DNA from: Promethearchaeota archaeon
GTDB taxonomy: Archaea; Asgardarchaeota; Lokiarchaeia; Sigyniarchaeales; SOKP01
Direction: 5' to 3'
Length of the DNA: 5,044 bases
NCBI GenBank assembly: GCA_030605895.1
Contig: JAUWHL010000045.1
Span: 1-5,044, forward strand
Shown: piece after piece, positions 1-5,044 of the stretch
How positions within the stretch are numbered: the stretch's first letter is position 1
How the letters are laid out: each line of letters begins with the position of its first letter
Program-made: the position numbers and the translations under genes
The notes under the pieces: model-generated
Seen by the model: the letters and a program-made list of their open reading frames with translations, nothing else
Told to the model about the DNA's origin: nothing
Databases searched by the model: none

Positions 1-894
1 AGGCATGCAGTACCTATGCATGAGAATATTGAACATTTAAGAGGAAAAATATTTTTACATGAAGCGGATATAACTAGTGCGGAAAGAATTTTAGGGATTT
101 TTGAAGAAGTACGCCCGCATGCTGTATTTCATCTTGCAGCAGAATCTTTTGTACCAACATCTTTTAGAGAACCTGCTAGAGTAAGTCATAATAATGTTAT
201 AGGCACAATAAAAATATTTGAAGCAGCTCGAAGGTTTGATGATGACTTAGAAAGTCTACAAGTTGCGTGCAGTAGCGAACAATATGGCTTAGTTGATCCC
301 TCAGAAGTTCCTGTCATTGAAGACCTAAAAAAAAATCCTTTTCGTCCAAGAAGTGTATATGGAATAACAAAAGTAGCCACAGAACAGATCGCATTGTTAT
401 ATTATAATTCTTATAGTATCCCCTCTATAATAACACGAGGGTTTAATCATGAGGGCCCTCGAAGAGGGATACAATTTGTAACGAGTGTAGTACATAGACA
501 AATCGTAGAAATTTTGAATAAACAGAGAGACAACATAATAATAGGAAATCCAAATGCAATTCGAGATTTCACACATGTAAAAGATACAGTTAACGCTTAT
601 ATTCTAGTTAGTGAAAAAAAAAATTATGGAGAACCCTATAATGTTTGTTCTGGAAAGGGTATTTCTATAGCAGATTATATTAAATTAGCCAAAAAAATTT
701 ATAATCTTTTTGTTGATGTATTAGTAGATCCTACAAGGATGCGCCCCAGTGAAGTCCCTTTACTAATAGGTAGAAACGATAAAATTGTGAACGATATAGG
801 GTGGAGACCCGTAAGATCTATCATTGATATAATTGAAGAAGGAGTTTCATACTTTCAAGAGCATCCAGAACAATTAGGAATTGAAGCCCATTAA
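1..894 (+). CDS. GDP-mannose 4,6-dehydratase / GDP-6-deoxy-D-mannose reductase family protein, 5'-truncated
   Basis: This is an extended short-chain dehydrogenase acting on GDP-sugars, probably cytoplasmic. The frame is open to base 1, so the ATG at 16 is an internal Met; the N-terminal GxxGxxG NAD(P)-binding loop and roughly 40 residues lie outside the window. Numbering from that Met: VFHLAAES (37-44), CSSEQYG (85-91), the catalytic YGITK (Tyr115, Lys119), FNHEGPRRG (143-151), RDFTHVKD (183-190), YNVCSGKG (208-215) and RPSEVPLLIG (243-252). The last three motifs resemble GDP-4-keto-6-deoxymannose reductases (Rmd), which make GDP-D-rhamnose. The Ser-Glu pair before QYG and the NHExPRRG stretch also recall the dehydratase (Gmd). 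I am sure of the family but not of which step it performs. It lies 86 bases upstream of a sugar-type methyltransferase, which suggests a glycan cluster. Runs of 9 and 10 A (327-335, 614-623) do not break the frame. Confidence 0.88.
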   Translation, partial: RHAVPMHENIEHLRGKIFLHEADITSAERILGIFEEVRPHAVFHLAAESFVPTSFREPARVSHNNVIGTIKIFEAARRFDDDLESLQVACSSEQYGLVDPSEVPVIEDLKKNPFRPRSVYGITKVATEQIALLYYNSYSIPSIITRGFNHEGPRRGIQFVTSVVHRQIVEILNKQRDNIIIGNPNAIRDFTHVKDTVNAYILVSEKKNYGEPYNVCSGKGISIADYIKLAKKIYNLFVDVLVDPTRMRPSEVPLLIGRNDKIVNDIGWRPVRSIIDIIEEGVSYFQEHPEQLGIEAH

Positions 895-928
895 ATTATT
901 AAATTGTTCTTTCTGGGTTTAAAATAAA

Positions 929-955
929 TAACATTAATTAATTGTATTAATGTTA
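929..955. repeat. Perfect 10-bp inverted repeat between the two glycan genes
   Basis: The arms TAACATTAAT (929-938) and ATTAATGTTA (946-955) are exact reverse complements around a 7-base loop. Only one G:C pair is present and no T-run follows on the + strand, so it is a poor intrinsic terminator for the upstream gene. It sits 25 bases before the methyltransferase start and could be an operator or a chance palindrome in AT-rich DNA. Confidence 0.35.
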
Positions 956-980
956 ATAGAATATGTATGTGAGCAAATAA

Positions 981-1673
981 ATGATAAACAGTCTTAAGAG
1001 GTTAGCAAAAATTAAAACAAATAGGATCTTTACCCGCATAATAAAAAAAATAGGGTTGATCAAAAGTCTTTATTATTTTTATAAATCAGAAATTATTAAG
1101 AAAATAACACTAAAGTTTCCACCTTATAACTTAAATATTCATAATCATATAATCAATACCTCATGGGATCCTATAAGATATGGAACAATTGCTCTAGCTA
1201 TAAATACAATTAAAAAAGAGAAAATTAAAGGAAATTTTGCAGAACTTGGAGTATTTAGAGGAGAAGCAAGTAAAATTATTCATTCATTAGCCCCTGAAAA
1301 GAAATTATATTTATTTGATACTTTTGAGGGATTTCCTATGAAATTTCTAGAAAACAAAGGAGATGCACACAGATATAAAAATACTAAGTTAGAATTAGTT
1401 AAGAAAAATATTGGTAATTTAAATAATATAATTATCCGGAAGGGAATCTTCCCTGAAACAACTACTGGTTTAGAATCTGAAACATTTGCTTTTGTATATC
1501 TTGATGCAGATTTGTATAAATCTACATTAGAAGGATTAGATTTTTTCTACCCAAGAATATCTGAAGGAGGATATATTTTTTTACATGATTATAATAATCC
1601 ACAAGAATCAAATGCAGGCGTGCTACGTGCTGTCCGCGAATTTATGGCTAATAAAAAAGAGAAAATATTTTAA
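981..1673 (+). CDS. TylF/MycF-like SAM-dependent O-methyltransferase, apparently missing its last strand
   Basis: This 230-residue protein belongs to the macrocin O-methyltransferase (TylF) family, class I, SAM- and metal-dependent enzymes that methylate sugar hydroxyls and occur in glycan clusters. After a basic N-terminal region (1-60) come the SAM-binding motif I AELGVFRG (87-94), FDTFEGFP (112-119), FVYLDADLYKST (171-182, with acidic residues typical of the metal site), and GGYIFLHDY (196-204, with Asp203). The substrate is unknown; the upstream GDP-sugar enzyme suggests a deoxyhexose in a surface glycan. The ATG at 981 has only a weak GTGAG upstream as ribosome binding site, but no better start is seen. 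The protein ends abruptly after KKEKIF, where relatives normally continue into a final strand with a Gly-Ser-hydrophobic-Lys pattern. That segment is encoded in frame just past the TAA, so this copy may be slightly truncated and possibly inactive. Confidence 0.85.
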   Translation: MINSLKRLAKIKTNRIFTRIIKKIGLIKSLYYFYKSEIIKKITLKFPPYNLNIHNHIINTSWDPIRYGTIALAINTIKKEKIKGNFAELGVFRGEASKIIHSLAPEKKLYLFDTFEGFPMKFLENKGDAHRYKNTKLELVKKNIGNLNNIIIRKGIFPETTTGLESETFAFVYLDADLYKSTLEGLDFFYPRISEGGYIFLHDYNNPQESNAGVLRAVREFMANKKEKIF

Positions 1674-1715
1674 ATACCAGATGTATTGGGTTCGGTAATA
1701 ATCAGAAAACTCTGA
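1674..1715 (+). pseudogene. In-frame C-terminal remnant of the methyltransferase beyond the TAA stop
   Basis: Reading straight on from the TAA at 1671-1673 gives IPDVLGSVIIRKL and then TGA at 1713-1715. This resembles the usual C-terminal strand of TylF-family proteins (IPD...GSxxIxK). Because the frame is unchanged, a single-base substitution (for example GAA or CAA to TAA) explains the stop better than an indel. The full product would be 244 residues. Readthrough or a base-call error would explain it equally well. Confidence 0.6.
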
Positions 1716-1741
1716 ACAATTTATACTAATTTTATATGAAA

Positions 1742-1780
1742 GTTTCTCTAATCTGGAATACTTTCTTAAATTAGAGAGAT
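1742..1780. repeat. Imperfect hairpin in the convergent intergenic gap
   Basis: Bases 1742-1752 pair with 1770-1780: eight consecutive Watson-Crick pairs (TCTCTAAT with ATTAGAGA), extended by three pairs of which two are G:T, around a 17-base loop. It lies about 27 bases after the TGA that ends the extended methyltransferase frame. No T-run follows on the + strand, so a terminator role is only possible, not shown. Confidence 0.3.
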
Positions 1781-1833
1781 ATAAATTAAGGGATAAGGAT
1801 ATTTCTTTAATTGCTATTAATGTTATAAACCTA

Positions 1834-1851
1834 AATCATTTGATAATGATT
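1834..1851. repeat. Short 7-bp inverted repeat downstream of rph
   Basis: AATCATT (1834-1840) and AATGATT (1845-1851) are exact reverse complements with a 4-base loop. It lies about 30 bases past the end of rph. It may help end transcription from either side, but 7-bp AT palindromes are common in DNA of this composition. Confidence 0.25.
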
Positions 1852-1856
1852 CAATT

Positions 1857-1881
1857 CAAAAATTTTACAAATATAAAATAA
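1857..1881 (-). terminator. Possible T-rich terminator of rph
   Basis: Immediately after the rph stop, the - strand reads through T-rich stretches (ATTATTTTATATTTG, then AAAATTTTTG). Archaeal RNA polymerase often terminates at such U-rich tracts without a strong hairpin. The general AT-richness makes this weak evidence. Confidence 0.25.
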
Positions 1882-2595
1882 TTAAATGTTTAATTCTCTT
1901 TTTTGGAATTGTATTAACTCTAAAATACCTTTTTCCCCTAATTCTATAATATCATTCAACTTTTTTCTATTAAAAGTAGCACCTTCAGCTGTTCCTTGTA
2001 TTTCAACAATTTCTAAATCCTGATTCATTACCAAATTAAAATCAGCATCGGCCTTCGAATCTTCAGCATAGTTCAAATCTAAAAGTATTTTATCATCTTT
2101 TAATCCTAAAGAAATTGCAGCTAATATTTTATAATCTGGAAATTCATAAATTAGTTGTTGGTTATAGAGATAATTCATTGCATCAAAAACAGCTATAAAT
2201 GCCCCTGTTATTGAAGCACATCTCGTTCCTCCATCAGCTTGAATTACGTCACAATCAATCTTTATAGTTCGTTCACCAAGTTTTTCATATTTGAAAGCAG
2301 CACGTATACTTCGTCCTATCATACGCTGTATCTCAGCGGATCTTCCTCTATAGCGTTCTCTTTGATTTCTCACTTGGGTCGCTCTTGGCAACATTGAATA
2401 TTCGGCTGTAATCCATCCAGTTCCAGTATCTACTAAAAATCGTGGAACTGATTCGACAACTGAGGCTGTTACTATCACTTTTGTACTTCCTTGAGTTATC
2501 AAAACAGAACCTTCGGGATATTTAAGGAAATTTCTTTTTATAGTTGTATTCCTTAGTTCGTCAAAATTCCGTCCATCAATTCTTAAACCAGGCAT
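1882..2595 (-). CDS. rph: Ribonuclease PH, bacterial type
   Basis: RNase PH is a phosphate-dependent 3'-to-5' exoribonuclease (tRNA nucleotidyltransferase) that trims the 3' ends of tRNA precursors and other RNAs, normally as a hexameric ring in the cytoplasm. The 237-residue length is normal. Visible hallmarks are RIDGR (5-9), RNFLKYPEGSVL (21-32), GTGWITAEYSMLPRAT (58-73), the GRSAEIQRMIGR helix (84-95), QADGGTR (119-125, with Thr124-Arg125 in the phosphate site), SITGAF (128-133), LDLNYAEDSKADAD (172-185, with the catalytic Asp179 and Asp185), and EIQGTAEGATF near the C-terminus. These match bacterial RNase PH, not archaeal exosome Rrp41 or Rrp42. The ATG at 2595 fits the family's usual start. 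No good Shine-Dalgarno precedes it, unlike its neighbours. It is separated from aroQ by 224 bases, so it probably has its own transcript. All expected catalytic residues appear intact. Confidence 0.96.
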   Translation of the reverse strand: MPGLRIDGRNFDELRNTTIKRNFLKYPEGSVLITQGSTKVIVTASVVESVPRFLVDTGTGWITAEYSMLPRATQVRNQRERYRGRSAEIQRMIGRSIRAAFKYEKLGERTIKIDCDVIQADGGTRCASITGAFIAVFDAMNYLYNQQLIYEFPDYKILAAISLGLKDDKILLDLNYAEDSKADADFNLVMNQDLEIVEIQGTAEGATFNRKKLNDIIELGEKGILELIQFQKRELNI

Positions 2596-2819
2596 ATTAA
2601 ATTATTCCAATTTTCTTTAAATAAAGGCTGGAGAATTATAATTATAAAATATTAAAATTTATAATTTTAATCTAAACAAGTATATTAATATATTTTTTAT
2701 AAGGTAAAAAAGTTTCTAAAATTAGGATCTTTGATTGTTTATATATGTTTAAGATATGATTAATAAATCTCGAAAATTAATATTCATATACTTTTTTAAT
2801 ATAAATGTAATATTTGGAC
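2596..2819. other. Non-coding gap between aroQ and rph, extremely AT-rich
   Basis: This gap has no supportable gene. It holds AT palindromes such as ATTAAAAT (2651-2658) with ATTTTAAT (2664-2671), and the 12-base palindrome TATATTAATATA (2681-2692). Several TATA-like strings read towards rph. It probably contains the end of the pheS-pheT-aroQ transcript and the rph promoter, but no strong terminator hairpin or known riboswitch is visible. Confidence 0.5.
2616..2625 (-). promoter_or_regulatory. Candidate archaeal TATA box for rph
   Basis: On the - strand TTTATTTAAA is centred about 25-26 bases upstream of the rph ATG, the spacing expected if transcription starts at or next to the start codon (a leaderless or near-leaderless mRNA). 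That would suit the missing Shine-Dalgarno. Other TATA-like strings occur in the same gap (for example TATATAAAC at 2737-2745), so this is only a candidate. Confidence 0.25.
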
Positions 2820-3104
2820 CTAAACTTTCAAACCTTGTATAAGTTTACAGGCATCCATAATTTCCTTCCATATTTTTTCGATATTCATATGGTTTAATAT
2901 TTTCGATTTTTTTTTCATTCGTTTAATAATCTCTTCTTCTCTTTGAGGATGCTGTATATCTTTATTCTCTTTTCTTTTAAGATTTCCGATTTTTTGGGCT
3001 AGTATACCTCTTTTATTTAAGAGATTAATAATACGATCATCAATATTATCTATTTTATTTCTAATTACACCTAATTCCTTTTCAAATAATTTTTTTTCTT
3101 TCAC
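2820..3104 (-). CDS. aroQ: Chorismate mutase, stand-alone AroQ type
   Basis: It converts chorismate to prephenate, the branch-point step towards phenylalanine and tyrosine. The 94-residue, all-helical protein aligns with the E. coli chorismate mutase domain: Arg15 (E. coli Arg11), Arg32 (Arg28), Lys43 (Lys39), Arg55 and Glu56 (Arg51, Glu52) and Gln90 (Gln88) all match. His52 stands where E. coli has Asp48; other residues occur at that site in the family. There is no fused prephenate dehydratase, dehydrogenase or DAHP synthase domain. The start is GTG, supported by AAGGAG ten bases upstream; the next in-frame Met is at residue 63, too late. It follows pheT by 48 bases on the same strand, so it is probably the last gene of a pheS-pheT-aroQ operon, linking phenylalanine synthesis to tRNA(Phe) charging. 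It ends with TAG, whereas the complete neighbouring genes end with TAA. Confidence 0.92.
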   Translation of the reverse strand: MKEKKLFEKELGVIRNKIDNIDDRIINLLNKRGILAQKIGNLKRKENKDIQHPQREEEIIKRMKKKSKILNHMNIEKIWKEIMDACKLIQGLKV

Positions 3105-3114
3105 TGAAAATTAA

Positions 3115-3120
3115 CTCCTT
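3115..3120 (-). promoter_or_regulatory. Shine-Dalgarno AAGGAG deciding the GTG start of aroQ
   Basis: AAGGAG on the - strand lies ten bases before the GTG at 3104-3102. It is a strong match to the anti-Shine-Dalgarno sequence and fixes the non-ATG start. Confidence 0.8.
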
Positions 3121-3152
3121 AAAGAATTAAAACTAGGAAAATTTTTTCTAAT

Positions 3153-4829
3153 TTAAAAAAATGTTTGTAAATTTAATTCCATAGCTGAAACGGGGAATTC
3201 TAATTTGAAATTTAACAAAACCTCTGGATGAATTTCACCGATCTCACCAATCTTTTTACCTTTTAAATAAATTCCTCCACATCGACCACTTATGTAAGTG
3301 GGATTTTCCTCCGGTTTAATCTCATAATCATTGTAATAACCAAGTGAAGTCATAATGAAATCTGATAAAGATCTAATCTCTGTAAAGTTGGCATTCTCAT
3401 GATAAGCAACAGCTGAAAGATGAACTTCTCTTTTAGCTCCAGTTTCTGCACGAGTATTTAACAAAATAATATCACCAACTTCAAAAATCCTAATAGGTTT
3501 TTCTTCAGATCTATTATTTAATAGAGTCTCCAATAATTTTGGTAATATTAAGGTTCTTGTTGTATTGTATTCTTTTGATACGGGATTCAAAATTTCTACT
3601 TGATTTGATTCTTCAAACTTTATGTTCATATAATCATATTGCCTTTCTGAGTTAGATAAAATGAAGTTAAGAACTTCTAAATATCCAGCACCAATCATTA
3701 TTCTCCTTATTTTATTTGAATATGATTGAATGGGGTGATATTCTCCAATACATCCCTCTCTAATTGTTCTTGGTAATTTATCATACCCATATCCAATTGC
3801 ACATTCTTCTGTAAAGTCAACGATATGCATAAAATCTCCTCTAAAAGCTGGTACCCAGACATTTAAATATCCTTTCTTACTGGATTGTTTTGCGTCTAGT
3901 CTAACTTTACTAAAACATTTTATCATCTCCTTAGATGATAAATTTAATCCAATATAATCATTTATATAATTAATTCCAACTTCCCATTTTTCAGGAGTTA
4001 AATTTGGAGTTATTATATCTTCTCCTTCCTCATAATTAACTTTAACACTTTCAATTTTAGCTCTCATATCTGCTAAAGTTGTTGACAAAATATTCAAAGC
4101 TAAATTAATTGCTTTAAAATCCGTTCCAGTTAGATCTAAGAATAAATTTTTTGTATCATCTGTCACGGTTGTCATAATTCCATTAATAACTGGAGGAAAG
4201 GATAAAACCTCATCATTATTGTCAAAAATTATTGGATAAACTTCCTTTCCTTCTAATATATGAGCATACTCTATTCCTTTTTCATGTAATAATAATATCT
4301 CTTCTAAATTCATTGGATATCCATCACCATGAAGTGGGATAAAACTTACTGAATCAGGTTTTACTGCAGTATATCGGTAAGGTGGTACAATTTTGTCAAG
4401 ATCATGAACGCCAATCGCAACTTTTTTTCTATCTCGTCCAACAGCCCAATGAAGTTGTTCTTGGATAGTCATTAATGTTGCAACCTCATCTTCATCCAAA
4501 TCAATGTCTCTTACAACTCCACAGACTATATATGGACGAACTTTATTAACGCTTGGATCAACATTTAATTCGATTTCACCAGGAATTATTTCAAATGAAG
4601 GTAAACCTAACTCAATTTCATAATATCCCTTAAGAGCTCTAGCAATTCCTTCAGGACTTGAGAAATCAGGTCTATTTGGATTATATTCAACTTTAATTTT
4701 TTGCTCCTCTTCATTTACATCCTCTAAGTCTAATCCAATCCATTGTAAGTCATATTCTAAGTCTTTAATATCTAATTTTTTCCCAACTAATTTTTCTAAC
4801 CTTTCAATTTTTAATTCTAGTGTCGGCAA
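3153..4829 (-). CDS. pheT: Phenylalanyl-tRNA synthetase beta subunit, archaeal/eukaryotic type
   Basis: It is the beta subunit of the (alpha-beta)2 enzyme that charges tRNA(Phe), and it carries the editing site that hydrolyses Tyr-tRNA(Phe). At 558 residues it matches the archaeal/eukaryotic form, not the roughly 800-residue bacterial one; the N-terminal EMAP-like tRNA-binding domain and C-terminal anticodon-binding domain of bacteria are absent. Visible features are NPNRPDFSSPEGIARAL (50-66), HWAVGRDRKKVAIGVHDLD (127-145) and INGIMTTVTDDTKN (215-228) followed by DLTGTD (232-237) in the B3/B4 editing region. The B5 domain (about 275-350) includes VPAFRGDFMHIVDFTEE (326-342) and GYGYDKLP (346-353), and the catalytic-like C-terminal domain contains EILNPVSKEYNTTR (412-425) and GEIGEIHPEVL (528-538). 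The TTG start is set by GGAGGT nine bases upstream and by alignment with the family N-terminus; the first in-frame Met is residue 120. It follows pheS by 18 bases. Confidence 0.97.
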   Translation of the reverse strand: MPTLELKIERLEKLVGKKLDIKDLEYDLQWIGLDLEDVNEEEQKIKVEYNPNRPDFSSPEGIARALKGYYEIELGLPSFEIIPGEIELNVDPSVNKVRPYIVCGVVRDIDLDEDEVATLMTIQEQLHWAVGRDRKKVAIGVHDLDKIVPPYRYTAVKPDSVSFIPLHGDGYPMNLEEILLLHEKGIEYAHILEGKEVYPIIFDNNDEVLSFPPVINGIMTTVTDDTKNLFLDLTGTDFKAINLALNILSTTLADMRAKIESVKVNYEEGEDIITPNLTPEKWEVGINYINDYIGLNLSSKEMIKCFSKVRLDAKQSSKKGYLNVWVPAFRGDFMHIVDFTEECAIGYGYDKLPRTIREGCIGEYHPIQSYSNKIRRIMIGAGYLEVLNFILSNSERQYDYMNIKFEESNQVEILNPVSKEYNTTRTLILPKLLETLLNNRSEEKPIRIFEVGDIILLNTRAETGAKREVHLSAVAYHENANFTEIRSLSDFIMTSLGYYNDYEIKPEENPTYISGRCGGIYLKGKKIGEIGEIHPEVLLNFKLEFPVSAMELNLQTFF

Positions 4830-4838
4830 TTCTTTTGA

Positions 4839-4844
4839 ACCTCC
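4839..4844 (-). promoter_or_regulatory. Shine-Dalgarno GGAGGT deciding the TTG start of pheT
   Basis: GGAGGT on the - strand sits nine bases before the TTG at 4829-4827 and just after the pheS stop codon. The near-perfect match probably compensates for the weak start codon. Confidence 0.85.
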
Positions 4845-4847
4845 ATT

Positions 4848-5044
4848 TTAGTATGATTGACTCCTTAACCATTTAATTGGATTAATATATAAATCTCTAA
4901 TATCATCACGATCAAAATATAACATTGCTATTCTTTCAAGCCCTTGTCCCCAAGCTAAAACTCGAGTTGGTTCTTTAATTCCCCATGGATAAGTTACTTC
5001 TGGTCTAAATATTCCTGAACCGCCCATTTCTAACCATTCTCCTA
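4848..5044 (-). CDS. pheS: Phenylalanyl-tRNA synthetase alpha subunit, C-terminal end only
   Basis: This is the last 64 complete codons of the catalytic alpha subunit, which activates phenylalanine and transfers it to tRNA(Phe); the rest lies beyond the window edge. The first complete codon begins at 5042. Recognisable pieces are EWLEMGGSGIFRPEV, then YPWGIKEPTRVLAWGQGLER (class II motif 3 with its arginine, binding ATP), then DRDDIRDLY and the terminal WLRSQSY before TAA. The sequence is typical of archaeal-type PheS. The stop is 18 bases before the pheT start, so the two are almost certainly co-transcribed and made in balanced amounts. Confidence 0.95.
   Translation of the reverse strand, partial: GEWLEMGGSGIFRPEVTYPWGIKEPTRVLAWGQGLERIAMLYFDRDDIRDLYINPIKWLRSQSY

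Noticed and set aside
16..18. ATG as the true start of the GDP-sugar enzyme
   Set aside because: The frame is open to base 1, no Shine-Dalgarno is seen, and the protein would lack the NAD(P)-binding loop required by the family.
186..380. 64-codon open frame on the - strand
   Set aside because: It lies wholly inside the GDP-sugar enzyme gene, whose protein is clearly conserved. The antisense frame shows no recognisable domain or ribosome binding site.
614..623. Run of ten A (and nine A at 327-335) as programmed frameshift or phase-variation sites
   Set aside because: The frame is intact through both runs with conserved residues on either side, and such runs are common in AT-rich DNA.
1671..1673. 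TAA recoded as a sense codon (alternative genetic code)
   Set aside because: TAA ends the GDP-sugar enzyme, rph, pheT and pheS at the family-appropriate positions, so genome-wide reassignment is unlikely.
2681..2692. Palindrome TATATTAATATA as a regulator site
   Set aside because: It is composed only of A and T in an almost pure A/T stretch, where palindromes of this length are expected by chance.
1..5044. CRISPR arrays, tRNA or rRNA genes, insertion sequences, toxin-antitoxin or defence genes
   Set aside because: I saw no spaced direct repeats, no GC-rich structured RNA blocks, no transposase motifs and no unexplained conserved frames.

Overview
The window is AT-rich (roughly 30% GC by eye). 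It joins two unrelated neighbourhoods that converge on a 208-base gap. On the + strand are the end of a glycan or nucleotide-sugar cluster: a 5'-truncated GDP-mannose 4,6-dehydratase / GDP-6-deoxymannose reductase-type gene (1-894) and a TylF-like O-methyltransferase (981-1673). On the - strand, transcribed towards them, are housekeeping genes in the order pheS (3' end only, 4848-5044), pheT (3153-4829), a stand-alone AroQ chorismate mutase (2820-3104) and RNase PH (1882-2595).

The organism is most likely an AT-rich archaeon, because both PheRS subunits are of the archaeal/eukaryotic type (558-residue beta subunit, archaeal-type alpha C-terminus). This is not certain. Some bacteria, notably spirochaetes, also carry archaeal-type PheRS, and the RNase PH here is clearly of the bacterial type rather than the archaeal exosome Rrp41/Rrp42 type. 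An archaeal lineage with bacterial-type genes (for example an Asgard/Loki-like one) and a bacterium with archaeal-type PheRS both fit. The window alone cannot decide.

The genes pheS, pheT and aroQ look like one operon. The gaps are 18 and 48 bases, pheT and aroQ start with TTG and GTG, and each has a strong Shine-Dalgarno sequence. The grouping makes sense: chorismate mutase makes prephenate, the precursor of phenylalanine and tyrosine, and PheRS charges tRNA(Phe). RNase PH follows after 224 bases of AT-only-looking DNA and probably has its own promoter.

The two + strand genes suit sugar modification of a surface glycan: a deoxyhexose-forming enzyme followed by a methyltransferase of a family that can methylate sugars. 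The most notable sequence-level observation is that the methyltransferase stops at a TAA, while the same frame continues with what looks like the family's missing C-terminal strand (IPDVLGSVIIRKL) before a TGA. This indicates a recent nonsense change, readthrough or a sequence error. I see no RNA genes, CRISPR arrays, insertion sequences or defence systems, and no clear new biological system.
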